DNA of 64,000 nt. Source: Sphingobium lignivorans (lineage in GTDB: Bacteria; Pseudomonadota; Alphaproteobacteria; Sphingomonadales; Sphingomonadaceae). Below, piece by piece: positions 10,549 to 18,207 of this stretch (the first letter of the stretch is position 1; each line of letters opens with the position of its first letter). The notes beneath the pieces were generated by a model, which worked only from the letters and a program-made list of their open reading frames with translations, made no database searches and was not told the origin of the DNA. The translations under genes and the position numbers were made by a program. The stretch covers positions 1,736,001 through 1,800,000 of the forward strand of contig NZ_JACHKA010000001.1 of NCBI RefSeq assembly GCF_014203955.1, given 5' to 3'.

Positions 10549-10929
10549 ATGTTCCTGCGCTCTTCTGGACTTGTGTTTGTATCGCTGATTTTTTTCTCAT
10601 CTCCCGCCATTGCGCTTGAGCCGGGTCAATGCGGTCCAGCCGCCGAGATACAGGCTGCCCTGAAGGCCGAAGGTCAGGTTCCGGTCGTGATCGGCAACCG
10701 CGTGACGACGCGCAAGGATCGGCCCGTCAATATCTTCACCGCAAACAGCAGCGGCGTGGGTTACTCACTTGAAGGCGACGCGCCACAGGGGCAAAAATCC
10801 AAAACAGTATGTGTCGGCGTCCGCTATCGCGATCTCCGTCTTAATGACATCAATTCCCCCGTCGTTCCTGCATGGGCGCTGATCGGCAATGACGTTCGGA
10901 CATGCGTTGAAGCTTTACGACCGATCTAA
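10549..10929 (+). CDS. Secreted hypothetical protein, 126 aa
   Basis: A 126-residue protein with a signal peptide at about 1-22 (MFLRSSGLVFVSLIFFSSPA, cleavage around AIA|LEPGQ). The mature part begins LEPGQCGPAAEIQAALKAEG and has three cysteines (CGPA, TVCVGVR, DVRTCVEAL), compatible with a disulfide in the periplasm. No family is recognised. It is followed on the same strand by a small overlapping ORF and a 351-aa unknown gene. The AUG at 10549 gives a normal signal peptide. Confidence 0.6.
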   Translation: MFLRSSGLVFVSLIFFSSPAIALEPGQCGPAAEIQAALKAEGQVPVVIGNRVTTRKDRPVNIFTANSSGVGYSLEGDAPQGQKSKTVCVGVRYRDLRLNDINSPVVPAWALIGNDVRTCVEALRPI

Positions 10930-11119
10930 GCTGATCGCGGAGCAAGACACTAAGGGAAAGTGGAAAACGCGGATCGCGGCCATTTCAAAACGAATGCGTG
11001 CATATGATCCGGAGTTCATACCCGATGACGCGCTGCTCCCGCTGATGCGCTTTCTCTTCCCGGAGGTTGAGAAGAATACCTCAGCCTATCTCGATAAATT
11101 CTTACAACGCGGAACATAA
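10889..11119 (+). CDS. Hypothetical 76-aa protein (start uncertain)
   Basis: An open frame of 76 residues that starts inside the 3' end of the preceding gene (41-base overlap) and ends four bases before the start of the next one. The residues (DTKGKWKTRIAAISKRMRAY, PEFIPDDALLPLMRFLFPEV) have a coding-like, soluble, helical composition. The first ATG has no good ribosome site and a later ATG (10994) is possible. Function not recognised; it may be translationally coupled with its neighbours. Confidence 0.4.
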   Translation: MTFGHALKLYDRSKLIAEQDTKGKWKTRIAAISKRMRAYDPEFIPDDALLPLMRFLFPEVEKNTSAYLDKFLQRGT

Positions 11120-11123
11120 AAGA

Positions 11124-12179
11124 ATGGATGATTTGACCGCCGAGAATGCGCCGGAGGATTTTGATCTTACCTGTTGGTACATCAATCAGCGCCGCGTCGC
11201 CGAACTGGTGAATAGCGTCCCTCACATCGCTGCCGGGAATGACCATTTACGCCATCTCGCGACCTTGAGCGCGTTCAAGGACTTGATGACGGACTGGCTA
11301 AAGATCACAAAACCGCCATCGCTCGGCCAGTTGCTTATGGCGGATGTGCTCCGAAAGGGTAGCTTTTTCACATTCTACACCAATTTCTTTTGCCGGGGTC
11401 TGGGCGAAGTCGGAAAGGCGCTGGAGAAAGGAAAGATGCCGGTCCCGCAGGCGGAAGCCTACGCCAAGCTCGATGACTTCCGCCCCGGTTGGAAAGTGAC
11501 CTTCCGGTTCAGCCACGACCATTTCACTTCGAATTCGTCATGGTCTGAGTTGCAAGGGCAAAAGCGCCTTCTGATCGCCGGTGCCGTCACGCATATTGAA
11601 GGCAATGTGATCCACGCAATCCCGTGGATCATCGCCAATCCAGTTCCAAGCTGGACGAAGCCCAGAAGCCTAATTGGCAGTCAATGGGATAACAGGCTGG
11701 AAGTGTTCATCGAGCAGATCGACAACTTCTCGAAGGCCCATGACCTTAGAAGGGCGAGATCCAAAAAAGCTTTGGATGCGCTCAAGGACATTCCCGAGAA
11801 GGCAGTGAAGGAAGCCTTCGCCGAAATCATCGGCGAGGCCGCTGTGCCCAAGGACTGGGGCGGCGAAAAATCAGACCTGTTCACAACTAGCCTCACCATC
11901 GACAGCCGCAGGATATCGACTGCCTTTGCGTTCAAAGGACCGGCGAAATTTCATCCGATGAAGATGAAGGATTTGGGCGCGAACGGCGACCAGATCGACC
12001 GCCTGTTTTCCGAGCCTGCCGATCTGTTGATCCTTCAGCATTGTCACGAAATCGAGAACCCGGTGAGAGCGGCAATGCGTGCCTATGCCCAGCGAATGGG
12101 CGACCTGCGGACCTTCTGTCTCATTGATGGCTTCGACACGCTGCGTATTCTACAAGCCTACGGCAAATGTGGGCTTTGA
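11124..12179 (+). CDS. Hypothetical protein of unknown family, 351 aa
   Basis: A 351-residue soluble protein beginning MDDLTAENAPEDFDLTCW. ATG 11124 is used because the longer frame upstream overlaps the previous gene. Its C-terminal third has a well-conserved look: AFAFKGPAKFHPMKMKDLG, then ANGDQIDRLFSEPADLLILQ and ending FCLIDGFDTLRILQAYGKC. The spacing of Lys, Asp and His/Glu in KGPA...GDQI...LILQHCHE is reminiscent of nuclease-like folds seen in defence-associated proteins, but a catalytic motif cannot be confirmed. It is the last gene before the convergent AbiE operon, in a mobile element, so an anti-phage or host-interaction role is possible only as inference. Confidence 0.65.
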   Translation: MDDLTAENAPEDFDLTCWYINQRRVAELVNSVPHIAAGNDHLRHLATLSAFKDLMTDWLKITKPPSLGQLLMADVLRKGSFFTFYTNFFCRGLGEVGKALEKGKMPVPQAEAYAKLDDFRPGWKVTFRFSHDHFTSNSSWSELQGQKRLLIAGAVTHIEGNVIHAIPWIIANPVPSWTKPRSLIGSQWDNRLEVFIEQIDNFSKAHDLRRARSKKALDALKDIPEKAVKEAFAEIIGEAAVPKDWGGEKSDLFTTSLTIDSRRISTAFAFKGPAKFHPMKMKDLGANGDQIDRLFSEPADLLILQHCHEIENPVRAAMRAYAQRMGDLRTFCLIDGFDTLRILQAYGKCGL

Positions 12180-12209
12180 AATATGCCTTCGAACAGAACA
12201 GGCGATCCG

Positions 12210-12848
12210 TCAGAGATCACACACCCATGATTCCGGCGGATGCTCAAGATAGCTGACGTGAACGTTGAAATGCTCGCCGACCGACTCCTTCATGCGCTCC
12301 ATCGCGGCCCGGTTGCCATCGGTGATCTCAAATACCATTGGATGCGTTTTCTTACTGTTCGCGCTCCATAGCGGCGGAACCATCATATTCCCTTGGCATG
12401 ATATCCACGCCAGCCGGTAGTGGGCGATTAGATCGGTGCGAGTCCTATTCCAGAATTCATCGTCATGCCCGCGAAAGCGCGATTGAGCATGACGGAGATT
12501 GTCCAGATGCTTTTCGCAATATCTGACGAGAGATGCGGGGACGGGCGTATGATAGCCTTCCAATACTTCGCCGTCGCCAAGCTCGAATGTCAGTTTCGCA
12601 ATGAGTTTGCCGCCTGAAATCTTGGCGATTTTACTGCGGTTCTCGCCTAGCCTGTAGGGGCGCAGTTTTTGCCCCTTATAGGCGCTAAGATGCTCGATAT
12701 ACTCTGCCTGCCGCGCCTCGACACAGCAGCGGAGTTCCAGCGCGGCATAGAAAAGCGCGGCTTTCGTACCATCCAGCACGCGTTCCCGAGCACGGCGAAG
12801 ATAGGACGATGCGGACACGCCATAGGTTTCAGGTTCTTGATGGGTCAT
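12210..12848 (-). CDS. Hypothetical third gene of the AbiE operon, 212 aa
   Basis: A 212-residue protein starting MTHQEPETYGVSASSYLRRA; ATG 12848 is preferred over the upstream start because it overlaps the end of the AbiEii gene by 20 bases, as in an operon. An N-terminal helical segment (TKAALFYAALELRCCVEARQ) resembles the helical face of HEPN-like proteins, and the C-terminal half is beta-rich. No family is recognised. Being the last gene of the AbiE operon suggests an accessory role, but this is inference. Confidence 0.6.
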   Translation of the reverse strand: MTHQEPETYGVSASSYLRRARERVLDGTKAALFYAALELRCCVEARQAEYIEHLSAYKGQKLRPYRLGENRSKIAKISGGKLIAKLTFELGDGEVLEGYHTPVPASLVRYCEKHLDNLRHAQSRFRGHDDEFWNRTRTDLIAHYRLAWISCQGNMMVPPLWSANSKKTHPMVFEITDGNRAAMERMKESVGEHFNVHVSYLEHPPESWVCDL

Positions 12849-13920
12849 TGAGTTTCGCTTCGAGCGCGACGATCCCCGCGAGCAGATCATCGAAGGTTGG
12901 CGGATCGACCATGAACATTTCGGCCATCGCCGCGTAATCCTGTTTCAGCTTGGCCACCGTTTCATCGGACGGCGTGAGGCGTAGCGACCCGAACGTCGCC
13001 GTTTCATATGACGCCGACTTATCAGTAAACATCAGGCTCTTGTTCCGCACAACCAGTTCAAGCAGATCAGGCCTCGCCAGTGCTTCATCTGCGACACCGC
13101 TCCCCGCGAGCATCAGCGTGTCGTAATAGTGCCGAGACATGCCATCGCGCAGCTTGCCGTTGTGATGCAGAGCGTGGAGGATCGTCGCCTTCTCCCAGAA
13201 GGTGCGGATGACAGCCAGCGTGGCAAGTTCGCACGCGGCATCAGGCAATTCGTCAGGAAACACTTCCGCCAGATAGGGCCTGACGCTTTTCGTTTCCGCA
13301 GGCTCCGTTTCGCCCCGCGCCCCAAATTCGAGCTTTATTCGGGGCTTGATGTAGGCACTGTAATTTTCAGTGACTATCAGATGGCCGGCCTCTGTTGTTA
13401 TCGGAATGCCCTGCTCTGTCGTTATGATACCGCTCTGTATCGCGCCGGGATAGTTGAACAGCAGCGTTTGCGCGTCGGTGTCCTCGGGATCGAGCGTGAT
13501 GCTCCATCCTTCCGCCGTGCCCAGCGCGGCTTCAATCTCCCGCGTCAGCACGGGCATGACGACGGTTGCGACATATTGCTGCGCGGCCTGTTTCAACGCC
13601 TTCGAGCGCCGGTCGCGTTCCTTGCCACTAACGCCATCTTCCATCGGCGAGTTCACATCGCACACGAGCGGAGCCGTGCGGGCGATGGTCAGGTCTATAT
13701 CTTCGGAAAAGCGGTGAATTATGCCGTAGGCTTTGGAAAGCGACGTGCCGCCCTTGAATGTCAGTTGCCCGGCGAGGTCCGGGCAGCTCGCCAGCCGTTT
13801 GAGCGTCCAGCAGACCCAGAAATCCTTTTCGATGATGACAGGCGTGAGATTGAGGCGGTTGGCGGCTTCCTCGATATAGGCTCGGCGATCCGCCGCCGCT
13901 CTGTGGGCGAAATCATCCAT
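12829..13920 (-). CDS. abiEii: AbiEii/AbiGii-type nucleotidyltransferase toxin
   Basis: A 363-residue member of the nucleotidyltransferase fold of type IV toxin-antitoxin AbiE systems. It has the conserved GG-x-S loop (KGGTSLSKAYG, 57-66) and the metal-binding motif SEDIDL (72-77); the helical C-terminal region ends with VALEAKLNDPSRT. Such toxins transfer nucleotides and cause growth arrest; the AbiE system aborts phage infection. The gene begins eight bases inside the antitoxin gene (13913-13920) and shares 20 bases with the next gene. The toxin frame is intact even though its antitoxin is frameshifted. Confidence 0.9.
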   Translation of the reverse strand: MDDFAHRAAADRRAYIEEAANRLNLTPVIIEKDFWVCWTLKRLASCPDLAGQLTFKGGTSLSKAYGIIHRFSEDIDLTIARTAPLVCDVNSPMEDGVSGKERDRRSKALKQAAQQYVATVVMPVLTREIEAALGTAEGWSITLDPEDTDAQTLLFNYPGAIQSGIITTEQGIPITTEAGHLIVTENYSAYIKPRIKLEFGARGETEPAETKSVRPYLAEVFPDELPDAACELATLAVIRTFWEKATILHALHHNGKLRDGMSRHYYDTLMLAGSGVADEALARPDLLELVVRNKSLMFTDKSASYETATFGSLRLTPSDETVAKLKQDYAAMAEMFMVDPPTFDDLLAGIVALEAKLNDPSRT

Positions 13921-14522
13921 TCTTTGCCGCTCCGATTTTCAGCACGATATCGCCCATCCACCCCGGCATTTGCGGGCGCGAGGCGATAAGCGCCTTCATA
14001 TCGCGGTCGTCGAGCCGGTCGGCGAAGCGTTGGATGGTGTCGGCGTCGATATTGTTTCGGCCTAAATGCGCCATCGCCTGCACAATCGAATTGGCGCGGT
14101 CGGATGCCTTATCGAGCAGCGGCGCGCGCGCATGCTTCAGTGCAAGCGTTCGGGCCTGCCACCTTCTTGATCCGCGAAGGTCCGGTTGTCGCATAGGTGG
14201 CGCGAGCGGGAACCTGAGTCGAAAGCCCCAGATTGTTCGCGGCAGTAGCGCCCGAGACGAACACCTTGTCCCGGCTCTGCGTGGATACGGCCTGCGCGAG
14301 GCTATCCGCATCGGGACTTAGCGCCCCGAGCTTGGCATGAAGTCGCGGATAGTCATATAGGCCGCGCCCGATGCGCCGGATCGCGCTCGATTTTGTCAGG
14401 CGTGAAAGCGCCACATCGACCGCGCCTCGTGCGCCAAGGTCAATGAAATCCCGAGGGGTGAACACCCACCCACGGCCCTTGCCGCGTATGCGGTTCATGA
14501 TCTTGTCGGCTATGGCAGACAT
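13913..14522 (-). pseudogene. abiEi: AbiEi antitoxin (DUF6088-like), frameshifted
   Basis: Two overlapping frames together encode one antitoxin of about 203 residues. The first frame has the N-terminal winged-helix (GRGWVFTPRDFIDLGARGA, ALSRLTKSSAIRRIGRGLYD) up to RIKKVAG; the second continues with RTLALKHARAPLLDKA and ends QMPGWMGDIVLKIGAAKNG. An extra C in a run of C at about 14155-14160 breaks the frame. AbiEi proteins bind the operon promoter and repress the toxin. If the indel is real, the antitoxin would be C-terminally replaced (about 137 residues) and may not neutralise its toxin. Confidence 0.85.
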
Positions 14523-14540
14523 GGTTTCGCTCTCTTTTCC

Positions 14541-14570
14541 TGTTAGATAATACCACAGATATTTCTAACA
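14541..14570 (-). promoter_or_regulatory. Inverted repeat upstream of the AbiE operon (candidate operator)
   Basis: TGTTAGA (14541-14547) and TCTAACA (14564-14570) form an inverted repeat 19 bases upstream of the antitoxin ATG, and a TATTAT box lies inside it on the minus strand. AbiEi antitoxins repress their operon through inverted repeats, which makes this the likely operator. Confidence 0.5.
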
Positions 14571-14916
14571 AGAAAGCTTCATGAAAATGGCGATAAAAGT
14601 CTGATTTTAGACGACTATTGGAGGTTTGTGGCCATATAGTACCTCCGAATCCTTAGGTGCATCACGATAGCAGCCGCCATCATTTGCCGCGCCGGAGAGG
14701 TCATTCGGGGGAAACGTCGAGTTCGGAATTATCGCCCCTTCTCCCTGTCGGAGGCAGGACCATCCCATCGGTTCTTGCATGGGGTTTTTCCCGCGAACGC
14801 GCCGCCGTTCAAGGCTTCTCCCTTCCGCGCTTCGCTTGTGCAGGTCCGAACCACAGGTGGCTTCGCCATCCTTTGATCGGCGGCTTATCCGTTCGCTCCG
14901 CCTGTCTCCCCATGAA

Positions 14917-14936
14917 CCGAAGGAATGGTCCTTCGG
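14917..14936 (+). promoter_or_regulatory. Perfect hairpin 21 bases upstream of the 14958 start
   Basis: CCGAAGGA (14917-14924), loop ATGG, TCCTTCGG (14929-14936), an 8-bp perfect stem. It sits just ahead of the ribosome site (CAGGAG) of the small gene at 14958 and could act in its leader, or as a protein-binding palindrome. Confidence 0.4.
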
Positions 14937-14957
14937 AGCAACAGACAGGAGAACGAA

Positions 14958-15167
14958 ATGCCCGATACCAATTCTAACAACCGCCCGACCCACCGGCTCT
15001 ACACGGTCAATGGCGAGAGTGATAACGCCCGCTGGACCGACATCGGCGTTGCATGGGCCACACGCGACGGGAAGGGCTTCACGCTGAGCCTCAATGCCCT
15101 TCCGCTCAACGGTCGCGTCGTCATGCGCGTCAACGATAGCAAGGAAGAAAGGAAGGGGCGCCGATAG
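14958..15167 (+). CDS. Small hypothetical protein, 69 aa
   Basis: A 69-residue protein beginning MPDTNSNNRPTHRLYTVNGE. ATG 14958 has an excellent ribosome site (CAGGAGAACGAA). The core (ARWTDIGVAWATRDGKGFTL, SLNALPLNGRVVMRV) is beta-rich and resembles short proteins that accompany mobilisation genes, similar in flavour to the DUF736 proteins, but I cannot assign a family. The stop codon lies within a terminator stem shared with the convergent 56-aa gene. Confidence 0.7.
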   Translation: MPDTNSNNRPTHRLYTVNGESDNARWTDIGVAWATRDGKGFTLSLNALPLNGRVVMRVNDSKEERKGRR

Positions 15168-15177
15168 CGCCCCTTTA
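15155..15177. terminator. Rho-independent terminator shared by two convergent small genes
   Basis: GGGGCGC (15155-15161) pairs perfectly with GCGCCCC (15167-15173) and is followed by TTTA. The stop codon of the plus-strand gene is in the loop and stem. On the minus strand the hairpin follows the 56-aa gene with a weaker U-rich run. Confidence 0.75.
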
Positions 15178-15183
15178 TCGTCG

Positions 15184-15354
15184 CTATGGGGACGGACGGC
15201 GGTTTGCGCGTTCGGCTTGGATCATCGCGAGCAGCGATTGCGCCGAGGCTAGGTCCGACTTGGCGGCGGAAAGACCGAGCGTTGCCTGCTGAAACAGCGC
15301 GGCAAGCTGAGCGTCGGATTTCTTTGCCAGATCGCCTTTGGTCATTTTGAACAT
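15184..15354 (-). CDS. Small coiled-coil hypothetical protein, 56 aa
   Basis: A 56-residue helical protein: MFKMTKGDLAKKSDAQLAAL, then an Ala/Leu/Gln-rich helix (ATLGLSAAKSDLASAQSLLA) and a basic end NRRPSP. The start has a textbook ribosome site (AGGAGGAATCC). It is convergent with the 69-aa gene and ends in the same terminator. Function unknown; the length and helix fit a small DNA-associated or accessory mobilisation protein, but that is inference. Confidence 0.65.
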   Translation of the reverse strand: MFKMTKGDLAKKSDAQLAALFQQATLGLSAAKSDLASAQSLLAMIQAERANRRPSP

Positions 15355-15805
15355 GGATTCCTCCTGTTTGTCTTGCGCCGCTCCCGATGGGCCGCGTTGA
15401 GGAGGAAAAATCAGTCCGCATGAATGAGGTGCATTGCCCGCAATCGAAACGGACGTGGAGAAGGCTGCTCACACGCCTTGCACCCATCACCATTCATCGG
15501 GCGATACGAACGTAACCAGCGACCCGACGGGGCGGAAAAGACACAGGTAGAAAAACGGTTAAAGGGAAAAGCGAAAAGACCAGAGAAATGTCGGATGTAA
15601 GGCTCAGGGTAAGCCTATTGCGCCAATACAGATGAAGAGAAAGTAGCCAAATTTGATTGGCTCCGTGATATCGAGCTCCAAAGCATATTCCGATGATGTA
15701 TGATTGTAATTTACAATACGGCACTCTGTTGCCATCTTTGATATAAATGAGATATAATATTTTTGTTAATATTAATCCACTAATGTATCGTCACAGTTAT
15801 ATTCA
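15355..15805. other. 451-bp non-coding stretch with a GC to AT transition
   Basis: The left part is GC-rich and the right part becomes markedly AT-rich from about 15540 on, leading into the AT-rich gene at 15806. No gene is supported. A sigma-70 type promoter for that gene is described separately. Confidence 0.5.
15729..15758 (+). promoter_or_regulatory. Sigma-70 type promoter for the AT-rich gene
   Basis: TTGCCA at 15729-15734 and TATAAT at 15753-15758, spacer 18 bases, about 48 bases ahead of the start at 15806. The surrounding AT-rich DNA makes chance matches easier. Confidence 0.45.
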
Positions 15806-16528
15806 ATGCATTATAAACGGTCGCGCTCGTCCGGAAATGTCCTTTTTATCATTTTGCTCGCAGTCGCTCTCTTCGCAGCACTTTCGTATACGGTCACAAG
15901 CTCGACACGCGGAGGCGGTAAAAGCTCCTCAAAAGAAAAGGGGCTAAGTGATATAGCGGTTATACAACAGTATGCCGCATCAATTAATAGCGCGATTTCA
16001 AGATTAATGATCAGTAACGGGTGTGATGAAAGCAAATTGAATTTTTATTCAGATAAATTTGTCTATTCATCGGATTATATGAATAATAGCTCTCCAACAG
16101 ACAAAAGCTGCAATATTTTTGATTCCGCAGGAGGAAACATTATTTGGCAGAAGCCTCCAGTATCGTCGCAGGTTCTAGGGGGTGTAGAGTATGCTTTTTC
16201 AGCTAATAACAACTTTAATAACATTGGATTGCCCGCTTGCGATAGAACAGAACTTGTCATGTATATAATAATAATCGAAGAAATGTGTATTTCCGTTAAT
16301 GAAAAAATCGGAATTTTCAACACTGGCGGCAATCCTCCTCAAACAGCAACCACAAATGTTCCAATTATACCTAATTCTAATTATCGGGCCTTCAAGGGAG
16401 TATTTTCTTGCGGATCTTTATTGGGCGCTGGCACATCAGCACCAGAAATATCTGGTCGGATGCATGGCTGCTTTTATCATTCAGCTTATAATAAATATTA
16501 TTATTATGAAATACTCATGCCACGATAG
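15806..16528 (+). CDS. AT-rich pilin-like single-span protein, 240 aa
   Basis: A 240-residue protein with a basic N-terminus (MHYKRSRSSGN) then one hydrophobic segment VLFIILLAVALFAALSYTVT, followed by a long polar region with several cysteines (CDESK, DKSCNIF, PACDRTE, EEMCISV, FSCGSLL, GCFYHS). The arrangement resembles type IV pilin-like or pseudopilin proteins and a family of alphaproteobacterial proteins with an SG-N-hydrophobic start, but the pilin Glu5 signature is not clear. The DNA is strikingly AT-rich (about 35-40% GC by eye) unlike the rest of the window, so recent acquisition is likely. No pilus machinery is nearby. Confidence 0.65.
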   Translation: MHYKRSRSSGNVLFIILLAVALFAALSYTVTSSTRGGGKSSSKEKGLSDIAVIQQYAASINSAISRLMISNGCDESKLNFYSDKFVYSSDYMNNSSPTDKSCNIFDSAGGNIIWQKPPVSSQVLGGVEYAFSANNNFNNIGLPACDRTELVMYIIIIEEMCISVNEKIGIFNTGGNPPQTATTNVPIIPNSNYRAFKGVFSCGSLLGAGTSAPEISGRMHGCFYHSAYNKYYYYEILMPR

Positions 16529-16558
16529 AAACATGTAAAGCGGTTGTCACAAAGCTCG

Positions 16559-17842
16559 CTAACGCCCCAGTTCGGGGCCACGAGACGTGAGCCGAATACG
16601 AACCGCGCCGTCCCTGTCGAATTGTTCATCGCGCGTCATGCGGCGATAATGGGCTGCGTCCCGATAGAGACCGAGCAACTGCCGCGCTTGGCGTTCGCGC
16701 TCCTGCGCGATTTGCGATTGCAGCCCTTGGCGTTCCTTCAACTGTGACTGAACAAGATCGTGACGCTGGGCGCGATCACGTTGCAGCCCGAAGAAGGCTT
16801 CCATCTCATTTTGTTTGCGCACCTTGAAATAGCGTCCGGTCAGAATGTCCCAGACCCCTTTTGCGCCCGTGCGCACTCGGGCCGAGCGTTCCCGTTGTTC
16901 GCCTTGCAGCCGTTCACGCTGCATCCGGTCGAGCTTCTGCCGCTCGGCCTTATGCGCTTCCTTCATCACCCGCTTCTGCTCGTTGAGCGGCTTCATCGCA
17001 TTGACGGCAATGCGCTTGGCTTCCGAGATATAGCGTGACAGTCGCTGTGCGACCGTTGCGCCGATATGGCGGACGGTATCGGCGACCGACCGCAACTCTT
17101 TCGGATCGCCGAGGCGAGCGGACACTTCCTTGGTTTTCTTGTCCACCATCCGCGCGATGGCGAAGACTTCGCCTTCAATAGATACGGCGACATGACCGCG
17201 CCTGTCGCCTTGCGCCAGAAACAGGCCGCGCTCTTCCAGAGCCTTGGCGAAGGCAGGACCATTATCCGACATCGCCCAGCATTCCTGAATCGTTGCCTTG
17301 ACCTCACGGGCATCAAGGCCAGCCCGTTTTGCCTGCTGCCATTCGGCAAGTGTGAAATTGCGCGGATCGCGCAATCTGGAATCCCGAAAACCTTCCGGTA
17401 TCTGCCAGCCGTTTTCGAGATAGAGTTCCTTGGCGATGGCGTTGAGCGTCCGCTTGAAGAACGGCAGCGGCTTTGCGGTCATCGTGTCCGCATCAATCCG
17501 CGACCATACCGCATGATCATGACGGCGGCCTTCCTTCTCATGGAAGACGATCATGCGCGGCTGACCCTTGAGGCCCAGCCGTTCTTCGATCATCTCACAC
17601 GCCTTCTCGAATACCTCGACCCGAACGGACTCCGTGGACGGCGGGTTGAGCGACACTGAAAACAGGAACTGCTTGCACTTCGTGCCCTTGGACAGGGCAT
17701 AGGCTTCCTTCATCGCACCCATGAGATCGTCGGACACGAAGCCGCTGACCTCGTGGATTTCGACATGCTCGTTCTCTTCGGTCTTCATTAGGTGAAGGCC
17801 AAGCTGTTTCGCGCCGCTGCGTTGGGATGCCTTGAGGATCAT
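16559..17842 (-). CDS. Relaxase / mobilization nuclease
   Basis: A 427-residue relaxase. The N-terminal nicking domain has the metal-binding histidine pattern in MIVFHEKEGRRHDHAVW (H101, H108, H110), preceded by MILKASQRSGAKQLGLHLMK. The C-terminal half (about 290-400) is a basic Arg/Gln-rich coiled coil. Relaxases cut oriT and pilot the strand during conjugative mobilisation. Its ATG overlaps the MobC-like stop (ATGA, 17839-17842). An obvious catalytic tyrosine near the N-terminus could not be placed with certainty (Y48 is a candidate). Confidence 0.88.
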   Translation of the reverse strand: MILKASQRSGAKQLGLHLMKTEENEHVEIHEVSGFVSDDLMGAMKEAYALSKGTKCKQFLFSVSLNPPSTESVRVEVFEKACEMIEERLGLKGQPRMIVFHEKEGRRHDHAVWSRIDADTMTAKPLPFFKRTLNAIAKELYLENGWQIPEGFRDSRLRDPRNFTLAEWQQAKRAGLDAREVKATIQECWAMSDNGPAFAKALEERGLFLAQGDRRGHVAVSIEGEVFAIARMVDKKTKEVSARLGDPKELRSVADTVRHIGATVAQRLSRYISEAKRIAVNAMKPLNEQKRVMKEAHKAERQKLDRMQRERLQGEQRERSARVRTGAKGVWDILTGRYFKVRKQNEMEAFFGLQRDRAQRHDLVQSQLKERQGLQSQIAQERERQARQLLGLYRDAAHYRRMTRDEQFDRDGAVRIRLTSRGPELGR

Positions 17843-18207
17843 GGTTCAACCTCAAGGTTCAGGGCTTGGATCAAGAGGCTGCGGATTTCATGGACTTCGG
17901 CAAGCGCTTCCATCAACGCCGCTTCCGTGTCCGGCGTAACGGGTAAGCTGCCCGTATTTGCTGAACGCGCGAGCTGGTTCAGATTAGACGACAGCCGCGA
18001 CTGACCGAGCTTGCCTAAAACCTGCGCCAAAGCCTGATGGTCCTTGACCGGAGCCTTGCCTCGCCGACGCGGGGGTGGATTATCGGAATCGAAAAGGCGG
18101 GACTGGATATAGCCGCCAAGCGACATATCCCCCGCATCGCGTTCCAATTGAGCGCGTTGCTCAAAAGTGAGCCGGAGCGAGAATGGGGCTGGGCGCTTCG
18201 TCGCCAT
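17839..18207 (-). CDS. MobC-like mobilization accessory protein
   Basis: A 122-residue protein: FSLRLTFEQRAQLERDAGDM and LGGYIQSRLFD give the ribbon-helix-helix fold of MobC-type relaxosome proteins, and the C-terminal half contains helices (QALAQVLGKLGQSRLSSNLNQLA, with the family's NLNQ-like motif). It presumably binds oriT with the relaxase, translated just downstream with an ATGA overlap. The start has a strong purine-rich ribosome site (AAGAGGGGGG). Confidence 0.8.
   Translation of the reverse strand: MATKRPAPFSLRLTFEQRAQLERDAGDMSLGGYIQSRLFDSDNPPPRRRGKAPVKDHQALAQVLGKLGQSRLSSNLNQLARSANTGSLPVTPDTEAALMEALAEVHEIRSLLIQALNLEVEP

Larger units (their letters stand above)
14523..14957. other. 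435-bp non-coding stretch between AbiE and the small gene at 14958
   Basis: No ORF looks real here: several small frames overlap, none with a good start. It contains the AbiE operator at the left, a run of GC-rich sequence, and a perfect hairpin near the right end (14917-14936). It may carry promoters for the two divergent directions. Confidence 0.5.

Noticed and set aside
10407..10619. A 70-residue ORF overlapping the secreted protein's start
   Set aside because: It lacks a ribosome site and overlaps a gene with a clear signal peptide.
14657..14977. A 106-residue plus-strand ORF upstream of the small gene at 14958
   Set aside because: No ribosome site, overlaps the better-supported start, and has Pro/Arg/His-rich noise composition.
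15494..15724. A 76-residue minus-strand ORF in the GC-to-AT transition
   Set aside because: No start signal or domain; composition and position suggest chance.
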